Shown here: one piece after another, positions 46,117 to 54,929 of the stretch | How the letters are laid out: every line of letters starts with the position of its first letter | How positions within the stretch are numbered: the stretch's first letter is position 1 | NCBI GenBank assembly: GCA_937943625.1 | Contig: CALEAD010000032.1 | Coordinates: 1-64,000 of the forward strand | Reading direction: 5' to 3' | Origin: an uncultured Anaerolineae bacterium | GTDB lineage: Bacteria; Chloroflexota; Anaerolineae; Promineifilales; Promineifilaceae | DNA: 64,000 nt | Notes under the pieces: generated by a model | Database searches by the model: none | The model's input: only the letters and a program-made list of their open reading frames with translations | Told to the model about the DNA's origin: nothing | Translations under genes and position numbers: made by a program

Positions 46117-47493
46117 TCAAATTGTCACCCGTGCATCGTCATAGAGCAGCCCCTTAATTTCCATCATATCGCGCCGCACATTAGCATCTGACTCCAGCAT
46201 TGCCACCATTTTTTCATAGCCATACAGCACCGTTGTGTGATCGCGGTTGCCCAGGTATGAACCGATCAGTGGCAGGGAGGCGTCTGTTTCGGTGCGCGCC
46301 AGGTACATGGCCATTTGCCGCGGAAACGCGACGGTACGCTTGCGGCTGTCGCTGGCCAGATCGTTTAGCGTGACCTTGTAGTAGGTGCACACAGCCTGAA
46401 CGACCTGTTCGAGCGTCACTTTTTGCGGCTGACGAATCAAATCAGCCAGGGCAAAGTTGATCAGCTCCTCATCCACTGCCTGGCCAGAAATTTGCGCATA
46501 GGCCGTTACTTTGTTCAACGCCCCTTCCAGCTCGCGAATATTTTTGCGCACGTGCCGCGCAATTGTTTCCAGGAGGTGGTCAGGAATGTATACCTGATTT
46601 TCTTCCGCTTTGGCCTGCAAAATGGCTTTGCGCGTTTCCAGGTCGGGCTGCTGAATGTCTGCCATCAGCCCCCACTCAAAGCGGGATTGCAGACGCTCTT
46701 CCAGTGTGGCCATCGCCTTTGGCGGCCGGTCGCTGGAAATAACCACCTGCCGTCCCTGGCTGTGCAGCTCATTGAAGGTGTGAAACAGCTCCTCTTGGGT
46801 GCTTTCTTTGCCGGCAATGAATTGAATATCGTCAATCATCAGCACGTCAACAGTGCGATAGCGTTCGCGGAACTGATCCATTTGTTTGTTGCGAATGGAG
46901 TAAACCAGCTCGTTGGTGAACGTTTCTGAGGAGATATAGCGCACGGTACGGCCGTCTTGCAAACATTTGTGCCCAATTGCATGGAGCAAGTGGGTCTTAC
47001 CCAGCCCCACCCCCCCATAAAGGAAGAGCGGGTTGTAGGTTTGCCCGGGATTTTCTGCTACCGACAGCGCCGCAGCATGGGCCAGGCGATTGCTTGAGCC
47101 AACCACAAATGTGCTGAAAGTAAACTTTTTATTCAGTCCATTTTCTTCATGACTGTGGTAGCCATTTGTGGCCCTGGACGTGGGTTTGCTGCCCCCCTCT
47201 GCCTCTCCCCGGTTGAGCACCGCAGGTGGGGGCGCAATTAATTCATCAGACCAGACGACGAAGCGAAGCTGTGCCTTTTGGCCAATGACGGCCGAAAGTG
47301 TGCGTAAGATGGTGTCCCGCAGTCGGTTTTCCAACCAATCTTTGGCATAGTCATTGCGCACGCCAATCACGTATTCGTTGTTTTCATACGAAATAAGTCT
47401 GGCTCCCTTCAGCCACGTGTTAAATGTGGCTTTGGTCATTTGCAACTCCAGTTCCCCTAACGTTGCTTTCCATGCTTGTTCAGGTGCAATCAT
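46117..47493 (-). CDS. dnaA: chromosomal replication initiator DnaA
   Basis: A 458-residue initiator of replication. Domain I (about 1-80), a short linker, the AAA+ domain with Walker A LYGGVGLGKTHLLHAIG and Walker B VLMIDDIQFIAG, and the C-terminal DNA-binding domain with the signature NRDHTTVLYGYEKM are all present. AAGG lies 8 nt before the ATG. dnaN and recF do not follow it; aroC is convergent. The 780 bp upstream is non-coding. Confidence 0.97.
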   Translation of the reverse strand: MIAPEQAWKATLGELELQMTKATFNTWLKGARLISYENNEYVIGVRNDYAKDWLENRLRDTILRTLSAVIGQKAQLRFVVWSDELIAPPPAVLNRGEAEGGSKPTSRATNGYHSHEENGLNKKFTFSTFVVGSSNRLAHAAALSVAENPGQTYNPLFLYGGVGLGKTHLLHAIGHKCLQDGRTVRYISSETFTNELVYSIRNKQMDQFRERYRTVDVLMIDDIQFIAGKESTQEELFHTFNELHSQGRQVVISSDRPPKAMATLEERLQSRFEWGLMADIQQPDLETRKAILQAKAEENQVYIPDHLLETIARHVRKNIRELEGALNKVTAYAQISGQAVDEELINFALADLIRQPQKVTLEQVVQAVCTYYKVTLNDLASDSRKRTVAFPRQMAMYLARTETDASLPLIGSYLGNRDHTTVLYGYEKMVAMLESDANVRRDMMEIKGLLYDDARVTI

Positions 47494-48276
47494 GCTGATA
47501 CCTTATTCCCAATCGTTCTCACCGCTTCTAGAATTTCAGACAAGGGTCGCATCAAGGGCGCATGAACCATAGGCGCGAATAGCGGCGAAGACGCCCAAGG
47601 GTAAAAGTCTGATTTGTCTGAAGGGGTTGCTTAACCGCTGCTTATACAATGGCTCCAGCAACTACCTGCGGAAACTGGCGGAGAATCAGGTGCGTTGCTT
47701 TTTGCGAAAGAGTCATCGCCCACTAAAAAATGACATAGGGGCACAACGGTGTCTACATTCTAACAAAGCGTGGGAGGGAGAGCAATGCAAATGACGTAAA
47801 TTTCCCTTAAAAGGTTGGAAATTTTTAGGTTGGCGCAACCTTAAAAATTTGCAAAATTTTAACATTTCCCGCTTGACAAACAACGGCCGTTACCAAACTT
47901 GGGGGTACTATGGTGAGCTATTTCCCATATTTGTGCAGAACAAATGTTCACTTTTGTGACCCCATATATGCTTGTTGTTTGGTAGAAAGCGTATTCACGG
48001 TCATATTTTGTGCCGGCTAATGCACAGTTTGTCATTAGCGTTAACCGTTTGTTTTCATCGTAGTTTTGTGCCTGTAACGCAGGTTACCAAACCTGCGCGC
48101 ACCAACCAGGTTTGGTAACCTGGGCTACACTTACAGGCGGCGGTCGGCGGTCATTTTCAGGGGAGCAAGAGCTGTTGATGAGAACGTGCCTGAGCGAACG
48201 CGAATTCACTTATTTTCTTGGTATAATGATATTGGCGGCTTGCAAAAAATGCACAAGCCCGTCGTGAGGAGCAACT
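47494..48276. other. long non-coding region upstream of dnaA, candidate replication origin
   Basis: No gene is seen in 783 bp. It holds an AT-rich segment (about 47800-47870) with a long palindrome (47819-47850: AAATTTTTAGGTTG, GCG, CAACCTTAAAAATTT), and repeated TTTTGTGCC-type 9-mers in one orientation (47929, 47952, 48006, 48064). Consensus DnaA boxes (TTATCCACA) were not found. The right end has composite repeat copy 3 and an extended -10 promoter (TTGGTATAAT, 48218-48227) for the next gene. Confidence 0.45.
48080..48162. repeat. composite intergenic repeat, copy 3
   Basis: Hairpin A (48080-48122) followed by GGGCTACA and motif B, GGCGGTCGGCGGTCATTTTC (48138-48157). Confidence 0.8.
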
Positions 48277-49455
48277 ATGACCACAAAAAAAAGAACAATC
48301 ATTATCAGTCTGACGCTCGTTTTGCTGATCGCCAGTGTGGGAATTGCTGCGGCAATGATGATTCCCGCGGCCGATCGGCTGTTGACTCAGTCGCTGGAGA
48401 CGTTGGAAGCCGTTACCGATGGCCATGCAGTGCTGGAGATTCAGGCTTCTTTGCCTGACCAGAGCATGAACGGTACGGTGGAAGTGTGGGGGAAGTTGGC
48501 CATGGGGCCGAACGGGGAGCCAGGCCTGCGCCTGCAGGTGTTGGCGGCCGGTGAAGCAGAGTTTGTGGGAATTACGGCCGTTACCAACGGCACGGAATTC
48601 TGGCTCTACTATCCGCTCAGCAACACAGTCATCATCGGCACAGCCGCAGAAATGGCCGACCTGCTGGTAGCCAAACTGGTAGAGCATGAGGGGGAACGGC
48701 CGCACAATGAAGCCATCCCCTTTGACCCGGCGCAACTGCCGCAAACTCCTGCCGAAGCTGTGGCTAAGTTACTGGAGTACGTAACGGCCGAACGGCGTGG
48801 CAGTGTGGCGATGGCTGGCGTTACCGCTTATCAGCTACGCCTGGTCCCCATTGCTGAAAAACTGCCGGAAGAGCTGCGTGTTGCTGGTGGCTACCTGAAC
48901 CTTTGGCTGCGCACCAGCGATCAGTTGCCCCTGGGTATCGAGTATACGCAAGGCGCATTTGCTTCTGGCAAAATCACCGCCAGCCTGGCAGAAATCAACA
49001 CTGGTCTGGATGACGCTATTTTCACGCTTGACATTCCCGCCGGGGCCGAAGTAATTAAAGCCATAGACTTACTGGCAATGGCAGAGGCCGCTTACGCCGC
49101 GAAGGCCGCCGAGATGGTGACACCGGCCGATTTTGTACCGCTGACGCCCGCTTATGTGCCTGAAGGTGCGTTGCTGGCGGAAATCTCGACCATCGGTGGC
49201 GCGGTCGTGCAGCGCTATGCCCTGGCAGACGGCCGTTCCTTCTTTGTGGCGCAGGGCGCATCTATGCCGCTGAACCCACCCGCTGAAGCTACCCAAGAGG
49301 ATGCCGTAACGGTACGTGGCACAGCAGGTACTCTTTTCCGCAATGAAGCTGGCAATCGTGCTTTGCTTTCCTGGAGCGAAGATAGCTTTGTCTTTCTCAT
49401 TGGTGGCGATATTGCGCCCGAAGAGGCGCTAAACGTCGCCGATTCTTTGCGTTAA
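48277..49455 (+). CDS. exported LolA/DUF4367-like protein
   Basis: A 392-residue exported protein. An N-terminal hydrophobic segment (about 8-28) serves as signal or anchor. The main part (about 35-260) resembles lipoprotein-sorting (LolA/LppX-like) folds, with repeating beta strands such as FWLYYPLSNTVIIG. The C-terminal 100 residues, ending in LLSWSEDSFVFLIGGDIAPEEALNVADSL, resemble DUF4367. Gram-positive-like bacteria use similar proteins at the membrane surface, perhaps for lipid or sigma-factor signalling. Function is not known. It precedes a MacB-type exporter gene by 95 bp. Confidence 0.6.
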   Translation: MTTKKRTIIISLTLVLLIASVGIAAAMMIPAADRLLTQSLETLEAVTDGHAVLEIQASLPDQSMNGTVEVWGKLAMGPNGEPGLRLQVLAAGEAEFVGITAVTNGTEFWLYYPLSNTVIIGTAAEMADLLVAKLVEHEGERPHNEAIPFDPAQLPQTPAEAVAKLLEYVTAERRGSVAMAGVTAYQLRLVPIAEKLPEELRVAGGYLNLWLRTSDQLPLGIEYTQGAFASGKITASLAEINTGLDDAIFTLDIPAGAEVIKAIDLLAMAEAAYAAKAAEMVTPADFVPLTPAYVPEGALLAEISTIGGAVVQRYALADGRSFFVAQGASMPLNPPAEATQEDAVTVRGTAGTLFRNEAGNRALLSWSEDSFVFLIGGDIAPEEALNVADSLR

Positions 49456-49470
49456 GTGAGCGATTTGAGG

Positions 49471-49510
49471 GTGGAGAGTGGAGGCCGTCTGTCTCTGCTC
49501 TCCACTTTTT
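49471..49510 (+). terminator. terminator after the LolA-like gene
   Basis: GTGGAGAG (49471-49478) and CTCTCCAC (49498-49505) followed by TTTTT. The 19-nt loop is long. Confidence 0.65.
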
Positions 49511-49550
49511 ACGCTTGAATTGTTACCCTCCCACGCCTTCTACCCCAGTT

Positions 49551-51572
49551 ATGAGCGAAACAATCAAACTATCGGCATTGGAACGCCATTTCCAGCGAGG
49601 GGAAACGGCCGTACACGCCCTGCGTAACATTAACCTAACGATCCCCCGCGGTGAATTTGTGGCCCTGGTGGGACCATCCGGCTCTGGCAAATCTACCCTG
49701 CTCAATTTGTTGGGGGGGCTGGATCGCCCCTCGGCCGGAGAGCTATGGCTAAACGGCACACCCTTGCACAACGCCGATGACAATGCGCGTACGCGCCACC
49801 GCAAGGAGCAGGTTGGCTTCATTTTTCAGAGCTTTAATCTGCTGCCGCGCTTGACGGCGCTGGAAAATGTGGCTGCGCCCCTGATGCTGGCCGGCGTCCC
49901 CAAGGCAGAGCGCGAGGCGCGCGCGCGTGCCTTGCTGGAGCGGGTGGGCCTGGGTCATCGCCTGGACCATTACCCGGCAGAGCTTTCTGGTGGGGAGCAG
50001 CAGCGCACGGCCGTTGCCCGTGCCCTCATTCACAACCCTGCCCTCATCTTGGCGGATGAACCGACCGGCAATCTGGATTCTGCCACCGGCGAATCCATCA
50101 TGTCGCTGCTCAAGGCGCTGAACCGTGAACAGGGCATTACCCTGATTGTCGTTACCCATGACCCGGACGTGGCCGCCTATGCTGACCGCATTGTGCGCCT
50201 GCGAGATGGGGAAATTATGGCCATCGAGGAAAACGGCCGTCAAGAGCCGACCGCGCCTCTGTTAAACGGTGGGCTAGAAAACGCGCCTGCAAAAAGGGGA
50301 GGGCTAAACCTGCGTGATATTTTGCAATCGGCGTTGCGCAACCTGGGGCGGCGCCCGGTGCGCAATGCGCTCACGGCTGGTGGGGTGCTCATTGGCATTG
50401 TTACGCTGGTGGCTATGGTCTCCTTTGGCGTAGGCGTGCAGCGTGAAGTGCAGCGCAACTTTGCCATGGTTGGCCTGGAAAATATCTTCGTCAGCCCGCA
50501 GTTCAGTGAAGGGGACGGCTTTGACCCCTTTGCCCGCCCCAGGCCGCAGACGCCACTGACGCCAGACATTGTGGCACAAATTAGCGCCATTCCTGGTGTG
50601 GCGGGCGTCACGCCGCTGCTTTCGCTGCCTTCGGGCATGGATATAACGCTTACAGCAGGTGCCCGGGAGGCGATTCCGGTGCGCATTGCCAGCGGCGGGG
50701 GAACGCCTTTTAATTTTGGCCCGCCCGCTCGTTCTGGCATGTTGGCCGGGCAGACGCCTACGGATCTGGGTGAAGGGGTGTTGCTGGTGGCGGCGCTGGC
50801 GGATGAACTGAAAGCGGCCAATGAAAGTTATGCTGATCTGCTTGGCCGTCCGGTAGTGATTACGGTTAAGCTGCCGCGCGGCGAAACGGCCGACTTTGCC
50901 AGCCGCATCGTAGGGGTGCAGGATGGCTTTGCCCGCCGCTCTATTGACGTTGGCCTGGCGGAGCGCGAGGCGATGGTGGCCTGGTGGTTTAACCGGCCAG
51001 ATTATTTACAGACAGAAGGGTATAATCAGCTTGTGGTGCGCGCCGCTGATTTGGGTGTGGTAACGGCCGTTTCTGCTGCCATTCGTGAGCTAAACCTGCA
51101 AGCTCAATCGCTTGATGCCATTTTGGACGCTGCCAATCAGGTGTTGGCCTTGTTGCAGGCATTGCTGGGTTCTGTGGGCGGCCTGGCGTTGCTGGTGGCG
51201 GCCCTGGGTGTTGCCAACACCATGATGATGGCCATTTACGAACGCACGCGCGAGATTGGCGTGCTAAAAGCACTGGGCGCGTCGGCGCGCGAAATTCGCC
51301 GCATGTTCACCGTAGAAGCGGGCCTGATTGGCCTGATTGGTGGTGTGTTTGGTCTGATTTTTGGCACGCTTTTGGGTAAACTGGTAGATTGGATTGCACA
51401 TCGCTTTTTGGTGAACGAGGGCGTTACCGGCGTTGGTCCGCTTTCGATTGTGCCCTGGTGGCTGGCGCTGGGGGCGCTGCTGTTTGCCACGCTGATTGGC
51501 ATTTTGGCCGGGCTATACCCGGCCGCGCGCGCGGCGCGCCTGGACCCGGTGACGGCGCTGCGCCACGAGTAG
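49551..51572 (+). CDS. MacB-type ABC exporter (fused ATPase and permease)
   Basis: A 673-residue fusion. The N-terminal ATPase (about 1-230) has [12 protein letters not shown], the LolD-type signature [15 protein letters not shown] and [12 protein letters not shown]. The C-terminal part is an FtsX/MacB permease with one helix at about 285, a large extracytoplasmic MacB core, and three helices near the end ([31 protein letters not shown]). MacB pumps act as mechanotransmitters, moving peptides, lipoproteins or drugs. The preceding LolA-like gene hints at a lipoprotein role, which is inference. The ATG at 49551 lacks a clear ribosome binding site. Confidence 0.92.
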   Translation: MSETIKLSALERHFQRGETAVHALRNINLTIPRGEFVALVGPSGSGKSTLLNLLGGLDRPSAGELWLNGTPLHNADDNARTRHRKEQVGFIFQSFNLLPRLTALENVAAPLMLAGVPKAEREARARALLERVGLGHRLDHYPAELSGGEQQRTAVARALIHNPALILADEPTGNLDSATGESIMSLLKALNREQGITLIVVTHDPDVAAYADRIVRLRDGEIMAIEENGRQEPTAPLLNGGLENAPAKRGGLNLRDILQSALRNLGRRPVRNALTAGGVLIGIVTLVAMVSFGVGVQREVQRNFAMVGLENIFVSPQFSEGDGFDPFARPRPQTPLTPDIVAQISAIPGVAGVTPLLSLPSGMDITLTAGAREAIPVRIASGGGTPFNFGPPARSGMLAGQTPTDLGEGVLLVAALADELKAANESYADLLGRPVVITVKLPRGETADFASRIVGVQDGFARRSIDVGLAEREAMVAWWFNRPDYLQTEGYNQLVVRAADLGVVTAVSAAIRELNLQAQSLDAILDAANQVLALLQALLGSVGGLALLVAALGVANTMMMAIYERTREIGVLKALGASAREIRRMFTVEAGLIGLIGGVFGLIFGTLLGKLVDWIAHRFLVNEGVTGVGPLSIVPWWLALGALLFATLIGILAGLYPAARAARLDPVTALRHE

Positions 51573-51581
51573 CGTGATGTA

Positions 51582-51602
51582 ACGCAAACAACCAGTTTGC
51601 GT
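51582..51602 (+). repeat. short hairpin after the MacB gene
   Basis: ACGCAAAC - AACCA - GTTTGCGT, perfect 8-bp arms. There is no T run; it lies 23 nt before the next ATG. Confidence 0.55.
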
Positions 51603-51624
51603 AAAGCGACCATTGGAGGTAAGG

Positions 51625-52599
51625 ATGAATCCGCTTGATTTGGGGAAAGGTGTGTGGAAGGGAGCAAAAGCTGGCGGCATTCTGGCGGGAACGGCCGTTG
51701 CCGGAGGGATTGCCTACAGTCTATTTGGTGTCAACCACATGGTAGACCTGCCGCCGGCCATGGCCGCCGAGCAGCGCCACTTGCCAACAGACAGCGTGGG
51801 GCGCATCAGTTATTACGTGGATGATTCAGCCGCAGGCGTCCCGTTAGTGCTGATCCACAGCATCAATGCTGCCCCAAGCGCGCACGAAGTGCGGCCGTTG
51901 TTTACCCATTATCGCGACCGCAGACCGGTGTATGCCCTGGACTTGCCCGGCTTTGGCTTCTCTGAACGTTCGCGTCGCCGCTATACGCCGCAGCTATTTA
52001 AGCAGGCGATTCTCGAATTTTTGCGCCGCGAGCTGAACTCACCTGCCGATCTGGTTGCCCTTTCCTTGAGTAGCGAGTTTGTTGCTATGGCGGCGCTGGT
52101 GGAGCCGCAGCGAGTGCGCACGCTGGCGCTGATTTCTCCTACGGGGTTGAATGCCACAGACGTAGATGTGCCGGAGACGGCCGTTTATGGCCTGTTTTCT
52201 TTTCCTCTCTGGAGCCAGCCTATTTATGATTTGCTGACGTCACGCGCCAGCATTCAGCTCTTTTTGGGCAAAAGCTTTGTGGGGGAGCCGCCACAGCAGT
52301 TCCTCGATTATGCGTATGCCACCGCTCATCAGCCGGGGGCGCGCTTTGCGCCGCTGGACTTTTTATCTGGGGCGTTGTTTACCAAAGGGGTGCGCACGGC
52401 CGCATACGAAAAGCTCACCCAGCCAACGCTGATTATTTATGACGAAGACCCGAATGTGCGTTTTGACCGGTTAGCCGACCTGTTGCAGCAGAATCGCCGT
52501 GTAACGGCCGTGCGCATTCAGCCAACGCGCGGCCTACCTCACTGGGAGCGGCTGCCAGAAACAACCGCTGCCCTGGAACGTTTTTGGGCTTCCGTGTAG
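51625..52599 (+). CDS. alpha/beta hydrolase
   Basis: A 324-residue hydrolase-fold protein. An N-terminal hydrophobic glycine-rich segment (about 14-32) may anchor it to the membrane. The core shows VPLVLIHSINAAPSAHEV, YALDLPGFGFSERS, the nucleophile elbow VALSLSSEFV, TLIIYDEDPN and GLPHWERLPE, giving Ser, Asp and His of a triad. The elbow is S-x-S-S instead of G-x-S-x-G. Substrate unknown. A GGAGGTAAGG site precedes the ATG. Confidence 0.85.
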   Translation: MNPLDLGKGVWKGAKAGGILAGTAVAGGIAYSLFGVNHMVDLPPAMAAEQRHLPTDSVGRISYYVDDSAAGVPLVLIHSINAAPSAHEVRPLFTHYRDRRPVYALDLPGFGFSERSRRRYTPQLFKQAILEFLRRELNSPADLVALSLSSEFVAMAALVEPQRVRTLALISPTGLNATDVDVPETAVYGLFSFPLWSQPIYDLLTSRASIQLFLGKSFVGEPPQQFLDYAYATAHQPGARFAPLDFLSGALFTKGVRTAAYEKLTQPTLIIYDEDPNVRFDRLADLLQQNRRVTAVRIQPTRGLPHWERLPETTAALERFWASV

Positions 52600-52662
52600 C
52601 TATTCGTTAGCAATTTGCAATCAGCGTATAATTACGTTGCCCCCCGGAAAGAGAGACAACAA

Positions 52663-53244
52663 ATGGCGGTAAGAGTTATCTACCTGCTGCGACACGGCCA
52701 GGAAGACCGCGAAAATCGTCCCGATGAATTAGGCGGCAGTCTGACTGCTGTGGGCATCGCTCAGGCCCAGGCTACGGCGGAACATCTGCGTTACACTGCC
52801 TTTGATGTCGTTTACGTCAGCACCCTGCGCCGCGCGCAGGAAACGGCCGATCTGATCGTGTCTCATCACCCTACTGTGCCTGTGGAAAAAACGGCCGATC
52901 TGGTTGAAAGCGTTCCCTCTATCCCGGCCATGCTGCTTGACGTAGTGAAAGACCTTTCCTCAAAACAAATTGCTGCGGAGCAGCAGCGCATTGCAGCGGC
53001 GTTTAGCCGCTTTTTTGTGCCGGCGCCCGGCGAGGATGACGTGCAAGACCTCATCATTTGCCATGGCAATCTGATTCGCTACTTTGTTTGTCGCGTGTTG
53101 GCAGCGTCCCTGGATATGTGGGTGAACCTGGAAATCGCTAATTGTGGGATCAGTCGCGTGGAGGTGCGGCCAAACGGCCGTATGGTGCTGGTAGCGCATA
53201 ACGAGCATCACCACATCCCGCCCAAGTATTACACCTATAGTTAG
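52663..53244 (+). CDS. histidine phosphatase family (phosphoglycerate mutase-like) protein
   Basis: A 193-residue phosphatase. The catalytic motif is YLLRHGQED, with the second His in IICHGNLIRYFV and an acidic STLRRAQETADLI segment. It resembles PGAM5/SixA-like phosphatases more than glycolytic mutase. The ATG at 52663 is used; TATAAT lies about 35 nt upstream. Confidence 0.85.
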   Translation: MAVRVIYLLRHGQEDRENRPDELGGSLTAVGIAQAQATAEHLRYTAFDVVYVSTLRRAQETADLIVSHHPTVPVEKTADLVESVPSIPAMLLDVVKDLSSKQIAAEQQRIAAAFSRFFVPAPGEDDVQDLIICHGNLIRYFVCRVLAASLDMWVNLEIANCGISRVEVRPNGRMVLVAHNEHHHIPPKYYTYS

Positions 53245-53354
53245 GGTAAAGGGCATAGGGCAGACGATCTTTACAAATTTGACCACAGACCGCAGACGGC
53301 GGTCAGCAGTCAACGGTCCGCCTCTGCGGTCGGCTGTCGTTTTCACAGAAGCCG

Positions 53355-54143
53355 TTACTGGTTGGCTGGTTGCTGCTCCAGGTCGGCCAGAATGGTGGGC
53401 AGTTGGGCAGCCATTGCCTGCCTGCCCAGGGCTATCAGTTCGTCTCGCCTGTCGAAGCGGACGTAGGTCTTCCCAGACAGGTCTGGCACCACGAGCACAT
53501 CTGCCCCCTGTAGTCCGCCCGAATGTTCCACCATAATTTCCACGGCAGCCAGGCCACGCCCCAGTGGCCCTAGGAGCGGCCACTGGGGCGCATGGCGAAA
53601 CACATCCACGGCAATGACGTACTCGGCCCCCAGGCTGCGCACCACGCCAATGGGCAGGTTGTTCGAGATACCCCCATCGCAGAGCAGACGGCCGTTCAGG
53701 CGCACGGGGCAGACCACGCCGGGCACAGAACAACTGGCGCGAATGGCCGGCGCCAGGGGGCCACGCTCCAGCACCACCGGTTCTCCCGTTTCCAGATCGG
53801 TGGCGACGGCGGCAAAGGGGATAGCCAGGTCTTCAAAATAGAGGTGGCCAAAGAGGGAAGTGAGCCACTCCTCTAGCTTGTCAAACGAAATCAGGCCATC
53901 ACCAGACAGGGTGGGGCGAGCAATTTGCTGCCAATGCATTTGTTGCGAAAGGCGGGCTATATGTGCCACCTTTATGCCGGTGGCATAGGCTGCGCCCAAA
54001 ATCGCGCCTACGCTGGCGCCGGCAATGGCGCTGATGGGAATCTGCGCCTGATCTAGCACCTCCAGCACCCCTAGGTGGGCAAACCCACGCACCACGCCAC
54101 CGCTCAGCGCCAACCCGATTTTTTTACGGCCGTTTCCCATCAT
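53355..54143 (-). CDS. patatin-like phospholipase (RssA/NTE type)
   Basis: A 262-residue serine lipase. The oxyanion loop is ALSGGVVRGFAHLGVLEVL, the nucleophile Ser is in AGASVGAILGAAY, and the Asp in LCDGGISNNLP completes the dyad. Such proteins hydrolyse membrane lipids or esters. The start may be either of two tandem ATGs. It precedes nothing in its own direction; an SCP2 gene lies upstream, possibly co-transcribed. Confidence 0.92.
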   Translation of the reverse strand: MMGNGRKKIGLALSGGVVRGFAHLGVLEVLDQAQIPISAIAGASVGAILGAAYATGIKVAHIARLSQQMHWQQIARPTLSGDGLISFDKLEEWLTSLFGHLYFEDLAIPFAAVATDLETGEPVVLERGPLAPAIRASCSVPGVVCPVRLNGRLLCDGGISNNLPIGVVRSLGAEYVIAVDVFRHAPQWPLLGPLGRGLAAVEIMVEHSGGLQGADVLVVPDLSGKTYVRFDRRDELIALGRQAMAAQLPTILADLEQQPANQ

Positions 54144-54186
54144 CCTTGCTCACTACACCCCCTACCTGACCGGCTGGCATTCCGCA

Positions 54187-54591
54187 TTAACCCGGCCAGG
54201 CCGTATCTAGCGTTTTGCTGCAATTGACCAGCTCAATGGCAGCTTTAGGCGTTTTTAATATCTTCAACAAATTGCCCTTCAGCTTTAGCTGGCGTCCCGT
54301 GAGGGCACGAATAGGGTCAAGCTGTCCTTCAATAACCCGCTTCCAGGTGGCCAGGGGGGCCGCAAGCTGGAATTCGGCGTTTATCTCGTCCTCACTGGCC
54401 AGTTCGCGCGCGCCACGGCAAGAACCGTGCCACAGGTCCATGTACAGATAAACCGTTTTCCCCCCGACATTCTCGATTGCAAAAACCAGGTCGCCCTCCC
54501 ACTTTTCCGCTGCTTTCTGGTAGGCGGCGTGTTGATTGAGCGCCGTGCATAACGTTTTGATCCACTCATCACTGGGAAAGAGAATGCTCAT
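54187..54591 (-). CDS. SCP2 sterol-carrier-like protein
   Basis: A 134-residue cytoplasmic protein consisting of one SCP2 domain, recognised from DLVFAIENVGGKTVYLYMDLW, the Asp/Glu-rich turn, LATWKRVIEGQLDPIRALTGRQLKLKG, and ILKTPKAAIELV. SCP2 domains bind lipids in a hydrophobic tunnel. The gene sits between two patatin-like genes, so a lipid-linked role is likely. A motif-B repeat and GAGGAGG lie just upstream of the ATG. Confidence 0.8.
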   Translation of the reverse strand: MSILFPSDEWIKTLCTALNQHAAYQKAAEKWEGDLVFAIENVGGKTVYLYMDLWHGSCRGARELASEDEINAEFQLAAPLATWKRVIEGQLDPIRALTGRQLKLKGNLLKILKTPKAAIELVNCSKTLDTAWPG

Positions 54592-54929
54592 AGAAGTGCC
54601 TCCTCAGAAAATGACCGCCGACGGCGAACTGCTGACGGCTGCCCTGCGTTCCATTTTCATTCATCGTGGTGTGCCCCGCTCATGGGGAGCTCCTTGAGGT
54701 ATGGGTTATCAAGGTTGGGAATGCACTCATTATATCACTGGCTATCGCTTCGAGAAAAGTGCGATGCACAGCACAGGGCAATGCGGTCAAATCAGTGCGC
54801 TAAATTGAAAACTGCTGCGGGGAAAATGGTCAGCTTGACGGCCGTTTCTGCGATTGATACCATACCTGTGCAACACAACCGAACCACGCAGCGTTGTTTT
54901 GTGAAACTTTCACAAAGCAAAGGATAGGC
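54592..54929. other. intergenic region between SCP2 and patatin genes
   Basis: 338 bp without a gene. It contains a motif-B repeat (about 54610-54645), an ACGGCCGT at 54839-54846, and a perfect palindrome TTTGTGAAA-C-TTTCACAAA (54898-54916) abutting the ribosome binding site of the patatin gene. The palindrome includes TGTGA-N5-TCACA and could be an operator. Confidence 0.6.

Noticed and set aside
47494..48276. Classical DnaA boxes or rpmH upstream of dnaA
   Set aside because: No TTATCCACA-like box on either strand and no L34-like frame was found by eye.
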